Shown here: one piece after another, positions 6,456 to 11,065 of the stretch
How the letters are laid out: each line of letters starts with the position of its first letter
Position numbering within the stretch: the stretch's first letter is position 1
Assembly (NCBI GenBank): GCA_900321505.1
Contig: ONWK01000305.1
Coordinates: 1-11,065 of the forward strand
Source: an uncultured Eubacteriales bacterium
GTDB lineage: Bacteria > Bacillota > Clostridia > Lachnospirales > Lachnospiraceae
Length of the DNA stretch: 11,065 nt
Direction: 5' to 3'
Made by a program: the position numbers and the translations under genes
Notes under the pieces: generated by a model
Database searches by the model: none
Told to the model about the DNA's origin: nothing
The model's input: the letters and a program-made list of their open reading frames with translations, nothing else

Positions 6456-9124
6456 AAGCTTATGGTGTTAATGAATTAAGAGAAATGTATCTGTCATATT
6501 TTGAAAAGCAGGAGCATCTTCGGATGAAGAGCTTTTCACTTGTACCCCACAATGATAACAGCCTTTTGCTGATCAATGCGGGAATGGCGCCCCTGAAGCC
6601 TTATTTTACAGGTCAGGAGATACCACCGAGGAGACGCGTGACTACATGCCAGAAATGTATCCGTACGGGAGATATCGAAAATGTCGGTAAGACCGCGCGT
6701 CACGGTACATTTTTCGAAATGCTCGGTAATTTCTCATTCGGAGATTATTTCAAACATGAGGCTATAAAGTGGTCCTGGGAGTTCCTTACTGATGTTGTGG
6801 GACTGGATCCGGACCGCCTGTATCCCTCTGTATATCAGGATGATGACGAGGCCTTTGATATCTGGAATAAAGAGATCGGTGTAGCTAAGGAACGTATCTT
6901 CCGCTTCGGTAAGGAGGATAATTTCTGGGAGCATGGCGCCGGTCCCTGCGGCCCCTGTTCGGAGATATATTATGACCGCGGAGAGCGTTTCGGCTGCGGC
7001 AAGCCCGGCTGTACGGTAGGCTGTGACTGCGACCGTTATATGGAGGTCTGGAATAACGTATTTACCCAGTTCGAGAATGACGGAAAGGGTAATTATGAAA
7101 CCTTAAAGCAGAAGAATATCGATACCGGTATGGGTCTTGAGAGACTTGCCGTTGTTGTTCAGGATGTTGATTCCATCTTTGACGTTGATACCATCAAGGC
7201 TATCCGTGACAAAATCTCCGAGCTGGCCGGCGTGGAGTATGGTTCAAAATATGAATCCGATGTGTCGATCCGCGTGATCACAGACCATATCCGTTCCGTA
7301 ACATTTATGGCTTCCGACGGTATCATGCCTTCAAATGAGGGCCGCGGCTATGTTATGCGCCGTCTGCTCCGCCGGGCTGCACGTCACGGCAGGTTACTGG
7401 GCATCAAGGGTGCCTTCCTTCATGATGTTGCAGCAACCGTGATAGAGAATTCAAGGGATGCCTATCCGGAGCTTGAGGAGAAGAAGGCACATATCTTTGC
7501 GGTTCTCGGAAAAGAAGAAGAGAATTTCAACAAGACCATAGATCAGGGTCTTGGCATACTTGCAGATTATAAGAAGGAAATGTCAGCTGCCGGCGAGAAA
7601 CAGCTTTCCGGCGAAAAGGCATTTAAGCTTTACGATACCTACGGATTCCCGCTTGATCTTACCCGTGAGATCCTTGCGGAGGAAGGCATCACCGTTGATG
7701 AGGAAGGCTTTACAGCCTGCATGGAGGAGCAGCGTATCAAGGCTCGTACCGCACGTAAGGTATCCAATTACATGGGCGCTGATGCGACTGTATATGAGCA
7801 GCTGGATGCGGCTATGACATCATCCTTTAACGGATATGATTTCCTCGAAGGAGAGGATGAGATCCTTGCCCTTACACATACAGTTGAAGGCGAGGAAGGG
7901 GCAGCTCCCGTAACCTCACTTGCAGATACACTTTCCGAGGGTGATATGGGCTCCGTAATTCTCGGAACCACTCCATTCTACGGAACCATGGGCGGACAGA
8001 CCGGCGACAGCGGTATCATCAGGACTGAGAACGGAACCTTTGTGGTTCAGGATACCATTCATGTTGCGGGAAGCAAGATCGCGCATATCGGGTACTGCGA
8101 GAGCGGAAGCATTTCCGTGGGCGAGATCGCAGCTCTTTCCGTGGATGCGGGCCGCCGTTCAAAGATATGCAGCAATCACTCAGCTACACACCTTCTGCAG
8201 AAGGCTCTGAAGACCGTACTGGGTGATCATGTCGAGCAGGCAGGCTCTCTGGTTGAGGACGGCAGACTCCGTTTCGACTTTACCCATAATCAGGCCATGA
8301 CTGCGGAAGAGATAGCTAAGGTTGAGGAGATCGTTAATAAGGAAATCTCCGAGGATCTTCCCGTTGTAACAAAGGTCATGGGCCTTGAAGACGCAAAGAA
8401 GACAGGCGCCATGGCTCTCTTCGGCGAGAAATACGGTGAGGAAGTACGTGTAGTATCGATGGGCGATTTCTCCATCGAGCTCTGCGGTGGTACTCATGTT
8501 CCTCATACCGGTGTTATAGGAACCTTCAAGATCGTTTCCGAGCAGGGCATATCAGCCGGCGTCCGCCGTATCGAGGCGCTGACGGGAGAAGGTGCATTTG
8601 CTTATTATAAGGATGTAGAGGCTAAGCTTCTTGCGGCAGCTGCTGCAGCAAAGACCGAGCCTGACCGTCTGGTCAACCGTATCGAGGGACTGCTCGAGGA
8701 GGTTAAGAAGCTGACCCAGGAGAACCAGAAGCTGAAGGCAGAGGCAGCAAAGAGTGCGGCTTCCGATGTGATGGGAAATGCGGTAACCGCTGGCGACCTG
8801 TCCATACTGCCCGTGGCTCTTACGGATGTGGATATGAACGAGCTCAGGAATCTGGGCGATGAGTTCAAGGCAAAGCTTGGCAAGTCCGTTGTGATCCTGG
8901 CTTCTGCTTCAGGAGAAAAGGTAAATCTTCTGGTTATGGCAAGTGATGATGCTGTAGCAGCAGGCATCCATGCTGGAAATATTGTTAAGAAGATCGCTCC
9001 CATGGTAGGCGGTGGCGGCGGCGGACGTCCGAACATGGCTCAGGCCGGCGGTAAGAATGCAGCCGGTATTCAGGATGCACTTGCGGCAGGCGTTGAGGAA
9101 GCTAAGGGACAGATAGGTATGTAG
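6452..9124 (+). CDS. alaS: Alanyl-tRNA synthetase
   Basis: AlaRS charges tRNA-Ala and clears mischarged Ser/Gly-tRNA-Ala. The 890 residues are near the usual ~875. The class II catalytic core lies at about 1-240 (TTCQKCIRTGDIENVG, HGTFFEMLGNFSFGDYF, EHGAGPCGPCSEIYYD). A four-cysteine patch at 182-193 (CGKPGCTVGCDC) sits in the core, as I recall from other clostridial AlaRS; it may bind a metal. The editing domain has the zinc motifs HSATH (His576, His580) and CGGTH (Cys678, His682). A coiled-coil region at about 745-765 leads to the C-Ala domain with the glycine-rich VGGGGGGRPNMAQAGG near 852-867. The GTG start at 6452 overlaps the upstream stop, with AAGGAGG at 6435-6441. No T-box leader, common for such genes in Bacillota, is present. 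No clear terminator follows. Confidence 0.98.
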   Translation: MKAYGVNELREMYLSYFEKQEHLRMKSFSLVPHNDNSLLLINAGMAPLKPYFTGQEIPPRRRVTTCQKCIRTGDIENVGKTARHGTFFEMLGNFSFGDYFKHEAIKWSWEFLTDVVGLDPDRLYPSVYQDDDEAFDIWNKEIGVAKERIFRFGKEDNFWEHGAGPCGPCSEIYYDRGERFGCGKPGCTVGCDCDRYMEVWNNVFTQFENDGKGNYETLKQKNIDTGMGLERLAVVVQDVDSIFDVDTIKAIRDKISELAGVEYGSKYESDVSIRVITDHIRSVTFMASDGIMPSNEGRGYVMRRLLRRAARHGRLLGIKGAFLHDVAATVIENSRDAYPELEEKKAHIFAVLGKEEENFNKTIDQGLGILADYKKEMSAAGEKQLSGEKAFKLYDTYGFPLDLTREILAEEGITVDEEGFTACMEEQRIKARTARKVSNYMGADATVYEQLDAAMTSSFNGYDFLEGEDEILALTHTVEGEEGAAPVTSLADTLSEGDMGSVILGTTPFYGTMGGQTGDSGIIRTENGTFVVQDTIHVAGSKIAHIGYCESGSISVGEIAALSVDAGRRSKICSNHSATHLLQKALKTVLGDHVEQAGSLVEDGRLRFDFTHNQAMTAEEIAKVEEIVNKEISEDLPVVTKVMGLEDAKKTGAMALFGEKYGEEVRVVSMGDFSIELCGGTHVPHTGVIGTFKIVSEQGISAGVRRIEALTGEGAFAYYKDVEAKLLAAAAAAKTEPDRLVNRIEGLLEEVKKLTQENQKLKAEAAKSAASDVMGNAVTAGDLSILPVALTDVDMNELRNLGDEFKAKLGKSVVILASASGEKVNLLVMASDDAVAAGIHAGNIVKKIAPMVGGGGGGRPNMAQAGGKNAAGIQDALAAGVEEAKGQIGM

Positions 9125-9174
9125 CAGATCATTACCGGGTGCAATGGGATATGACAATTCCTTAAAATTATCTA

Positions 9175-9203
9175 TTGCAATAATATTCCGGGGTGATTAT
9201 AAT
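9175..9203 (+). promoter_or_regulatory. Promoter of the lipoprotein gene
   Basis: TTGCAA at 9175-9180 and a perfect TATAAT at 9198-9203 are spaced exactly 17 bp. The -35 sits in the 10-bp palindrome TATTGCAATA (9173-9182). The start would be near 9210, giving a leader of about 85 bases. That leader contains a small hairpin, CCGGTCAT (9237-9244) with ATGATCCGG (9260-9268, one bulged base). The ribosome site AGGAGG (9280-9285) lies outside it. Confidence 0.75.
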
Positions 9204-9294
9204 ATCCGACGTTAAATATTTCGTACTATCGTAACTCCGGTCATTTTCCTGCGACTGAGATGATCCGGAAGGAAGAAGTAGGAGGAAGAAAGAA

Positions 9295-9849
9295 ATGAAG
9301 AAAAGAATCGTAACAGCAGTTCTTGCCCTTACCATGTGCGCAGCGCTTACAGCCTGCGGCGACGGCGGAAGCTCAAATACAGGCGCAGCTACACAGGCTG
9401 ATCCTGTTGCTACAGAAGCACAGACAGAGGCTCAGACAGAGGCTCAGGGACTTAAGATCGCATCCACTGAAACCTGGGGAGATTATACGGTTGGCGTTCC
9501 TGAAGGCTGGGAATTCAGAAAAGGTGATACCCTTGATGAGAATGATACGAATTATTGCTCGGTAAAGAAGTCTTCTTTTGTATTCTTTGATTTCAAGATG
9601 GAGAAGGAAGACGTCAGCAAGAATCAGTATGAATATAACAAGAAAACCTATACCAATGAGCAGAAGGATGTGTCCGGCAAATATGGTGATATTGAATGGA
9701 CAGGCTTTGATTACAGCGACGGCTTCGGCGGGTATGGCTTTGAAGCATATGCTACTGCAAACGGCAAGCCGGTACGTGTATCCTGCTGCGGATACAAATT
9801 CGGCAGCGAAGAAGCAAAGGCAGTGCTTGAAACTCTGAAGATCAAATAA
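9295..9849 (+). CDS. Secreted lipoprotein of unknown function
   Basis: The 184-residue protein begins with a lipoprotein signal peptide: basic MKKR, a hydrophobic stretch, then the lipobox LTAC with Cys21 as the lipidated residue. It should be anchored on the outer face of the membrane. Residues ~22-55 are a low-complexity linker rich in Gly/Ser/Thr/Ala/Gln/Glu, including three TEAQ units (40-51) encoded partly by a perfect 12-bp tandem repeat. The remaining ~130 residues are a compact, aromatic-rich domain (WGDYTVGVPEGWEF at 61-74, a YSDGFGGYGFEAYA stretch at 140-153) ending LETLKIK. The layout resembles small PsbP/DUF-type surface domains in which a 'VPEGW' strand is common, but I do not assign a family. 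It has its own promoter and terminator. The ATG has AGGAGG 9 bases upstream. Confidence 0.88.
   Translation: MKKRIVTAVLALTMCAALTACGDGGSSNTGAATQADPVATEAQTEAQTEAQGLKIASTETWGDYTVGVPEGWEFRKGDTLDENDTNYCSVKKSSFVFFDFKMEKEDVSKNQYEYNKKTYTNEQKDVSGKYGDIEWTGFDYSDGFGGYGFEAYATANGKPVRVSCCGYKFGSEEAKAVLETLKIK
9421..9444 (+). repeat. 12-bp tandem repeat in the lipoprotein linker
   Basis: CAGACAGAGGCT occurs twice in direct tandem, followed by CAG and preceded by a diverged partial unit (ACAGAAGCA). Each unit encodes Gln-Thr-Glu-Ala. Because the unit is a multiple of three, copy changes by slippage would lengthen or shorten the linker without a frameshift. Confidence 0.8.
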
Positions 9850-9935
9850 TAACATGCTGATATATATCCCGCGGATGAGGATATTACAGGCATCTTATGA
9901 TCTGAAAAATAGAAATAAAAAACATAGCCTAATGC

Positions 9936-9971
9936 GGGCGGATATGTGATATTTCATATGTCCGCCCTTTT
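9936..9971 (+). terminator. Intrinsic terminator of the lipoprotein gene
   Basis: GGGCGGA (9936-9942) pairs with TCCGCCC (9961-9967). The stem continues after a 2-base bulge with TATG/CATA, followed by TTTT. The T tract also serves as part of the -35 region of the next promoter, so the two transcription units are packed tightly. Confidence 0.82.
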
Positions 9972-9996
9972 CAATCGTTCATCATTTTGATATAAT
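9968..9996 (+). promoter_or_regulatory. Promoter of the C1 protease gene (extended -10)
   Basis: A perfect TATAAT at 9991-9996 is preceded by TGA at 9988-9990, a textbook extended -10. The -35 position, 17 bp upstream, holds only TTTTCA (9968-9973), which the extended -10 can compensate for. The start would be near 10003, giving a leader of about 145 bases. Confidence 0.75.
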
Positions 9997-10009
9997 CAAA
10001 AGAGTTTCA

Positions 10010-10111
10010 GGTTCCGAAAACCCATCAGGCATTTCGAGAACCGTACAGGCACTACTCCGAAGGAACAGCCTGAACGGAGTGAGGGTATTTGAATGATTTT
10101 CATGATCGTTC
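10010..10111 (+). ncRNA. Structured 5' leader with complementary hairpin loops, candidate cis-regulatory RNA
   Basis: Three hairpins can be read in the leader. P1: GGTTC (10010-10014) plus CGAAA (10015-10019) pairs with TTTCG (10032-10036) plus GAACC (10038-10042), 10 bp with one bulged A. P2: ACTCCG (10054-10059) pairs with CGGAGT (10075-10080). P3: GAATGAT (10091-10097) pairs with ATCGTTC (10105-10111), with one G-U pair. The P1 loop holds TCAGGC (10025-10030), fully complementary to GCCTGA (10068-10073) in the P2 loop, a possible 6-bp kissing contact. CAGGC at 10046-10050 can compete for the same partner. I could not match it to a known riboswitch class: c-di-GMP-I, T-box, cobalamin, SAM and ZTP core motifs are absent. 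No terminator follows, so translational control is more likely than attenuation. Confidence 0.45.
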
Positions 10112-10145
10112 ACAAGAGTAATTATATGGTTAGGAGTGTGAGTTT

Positions 10146-11065
10146 ATGAAAAAAAATCATTTTAGACTGCTGACTAAACTTACGACATTCGTACTTACCG
10201 GAACCATGGCTTTCGGCCCATGGATGACTGCATATGCCGAAAAAGCTTCAGAAGATGATAATACGTCTTTTGTTGAAGAGGAAGGAAACGGCAGAAAAAA
10301 GCTTACAGGACTGCTTCCCGTAAAAACAAATTTCTACCATAGAGACAGTTCCTCTTCATCCAAACCTATGCTGGGTTTTCACGCTCAGGATTTACCGGCA
10401 AGATACCGGGCTGATGAGCAGGAATGGGCGGAAGGGATCAAGGTTAAGAATCAGGATAAAATGCCCTCATGCTGGGCATTTGCCATAACTACCTGTGCAG
10501 AATACTCCTATGCAAAGGAGACATATGAAGAGCTGGGACCGGTGAAGGAGATCTCGCCGGGACATCTGGCTTATTTCGTATACAACAGACAGCCGGATCC
10601 GCTGGGAAATACTGATGGGGACAGTTCCGTGCCAAAATATAATTGGTGGGAGCTTGGCGGTCATCCTTCTGTCGGAGGATTGGAGTTTCTTTCACAGTGG
10701 TCGGGCCTGTGTCTGGAGGAAAAGGCTCCATACAGCAATATTGATGATCATATTACCGACATGGGTACCTGGGATGGTTCTCCTGAGCCGTATGATGCAT
10801 CTCTTGCGTACGATGATTATGTAGTTATTGAGAAGATGGATTACAAAGATTCTGCCGATCGGAATGAGATCAAGGACATGATCATGAAGTATGGCGCGGT
10901 AGCCGGTACGGTCCAGATGGATACTGATATTTATTTTAATTGGGATACAAATGCATTTTATAATTACAAGGGTGGTGATGTTGATCACGGTGTAGTAATA
11001 GTAGGATGGGATGATGATTATCCCCGTGAGAATTTTACTCATACGACAGACCAGGACGGAAATCC
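10146..11065 (+). CDS. Secreted papain-family (C1) cysteine protease, 5' part, cut by the window end
   Basis: The visible 306 residues (open at the 3' end) start with a signal peptide for signal peptidase I, probably cleaved after AYA (residue 31). Then comes a low-complexity region rich in acidic residues and serine (about 32-75), then a papain-like catalytic domain. The oxyanion Gln103 and nucleophile Cys109 lie in KNQDKMPSCWAF with the family's 6-residue spacing. The general base is His281 in VDHGVVIVGWDD. The catalytic Asn would lie beyond the window. The usual QGxCGSCW is altered: the disulfide cysteine three residues before the nucleophile is Met106. No recognisable inhibitory prodomain is seen. 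Bacterial relatives often carry lectin-like or Ig-like modules further on, which cannot be checked here. The ATG has AGGAG at 10132-10136. It likely acts on extracellular protein or peptide. Confidence 0.88.
   Translation, partial: MKKNHFRLLTKLTTFVLTGTMAFGPWMTAYAEKASEDDNTSFVEEEGNGRKKLTGLLPVKTNFYHRDSSSSSKPMLGFHAQDLPARYRADEQEWAEGIKVKNQDKMPSCWAFAITTCAEYSYAKETYEELGPVKEISPGHLAYFVYNRQPDPLGNTDGDSSVPKYNWWELGGHPSVGGLEFLSQWSGLCLEEKAPYSNIDDHITDMGTWDGSPEPYDASLAYDDYVVIEKMDYKDSADRNEIKDMIMKYGAVAGTVQMDTDIYFNWDTNAFYNYKGGDVDHGVVIVGWDDDYPRENFTHTTDQDGN

Noticed and set aside
9136..9191. Possible long hairpin after alaS (CCGG plus TGCAAT with ATTGCA and CCGG).
   Set aside because: The pairing is broken by large unpaired stretches, there is no T tract, and the downstream part is the promoter of the lipoprotein gene. 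I do not call it a terminator.
10692..11042. A 116-codon minus-strand frame opposite the protease gene.
   Set aside because: The + strand encodes clear papain motifs over the same bases; the antisense frame is rich in Ile/Tyr as expected from reversed Asp/Tyr codons.

Overview
The window looks like a piece of a Clostridia chromosome, most likely Lachnospiraceae (Bacillota). Reasons are the short HisG with HisZ, a HisF-like/HisI/HisE fusion, a Gram-positive-type LexA with a Cheo-type SOS box, strong purine-rich Shine-Dalgarno sites, a lipoprotein with an Ala/Thr/Gln/Glu-rich linker, and a secreted papain-family protein. The genus cannot be fixed from sequence reading alone. Every gene I can support is on the + strand, and no transposons, CRISPR arrays, tRNAs or rRNAs were seen.

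Layout. (1) 1-820: lexA with its own promoter, a LexA operator overlapping the -35 element, and an intrinsic terminator. (2) 860-4878: a histidine operon hisZ-hisG-hisD-hisB, with a promoter carrying a perfect 18-bp inverted repeat and a strong terminator after hisB. (3) 4963-9124: a second unit from its own promoter. It contains a three-part HisF-like/HisI/HisE protein, a 47-codon single-membrane-segment protein, and alaS, which starts on GTG inside the stop of the small gene. (4) 9175-9971: a monocistronic lipoprotein gene with promoter and terminator. (5) 9968 to the end: an extended -10 promoter, a leader of about 145 nt that appears highly structured, and the 5' part of a secreted papain-like (C1) protease gene cut by the window edge.

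How the genes fit together. HisG and HisZ together make the ATP phosphoribosyltransferase for step 1. HisE and HisI in the fusion do steps 2 and 3. HisB (IGPD only) does the dehydration step and HisD the last two oxidations. hisA, hisF, hisH, hisC and the histidinol-phosphatase are not here. The HisF-like barrel at the front of HisIE lacks the first catalytic aspartate and other key elements, so it is unlikely to replace HisF.

The most interesting unexplained items are the structured leader of the protease gene (two adjacent hairpins whose loops are complementary, then a third hairpin and a short ORF overlapping the protease start), the degenerate HisF domain fused to HisIE, and the small membrane protein coupled to alaS. 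Most of the rest is ordinary housekeeping sequence.
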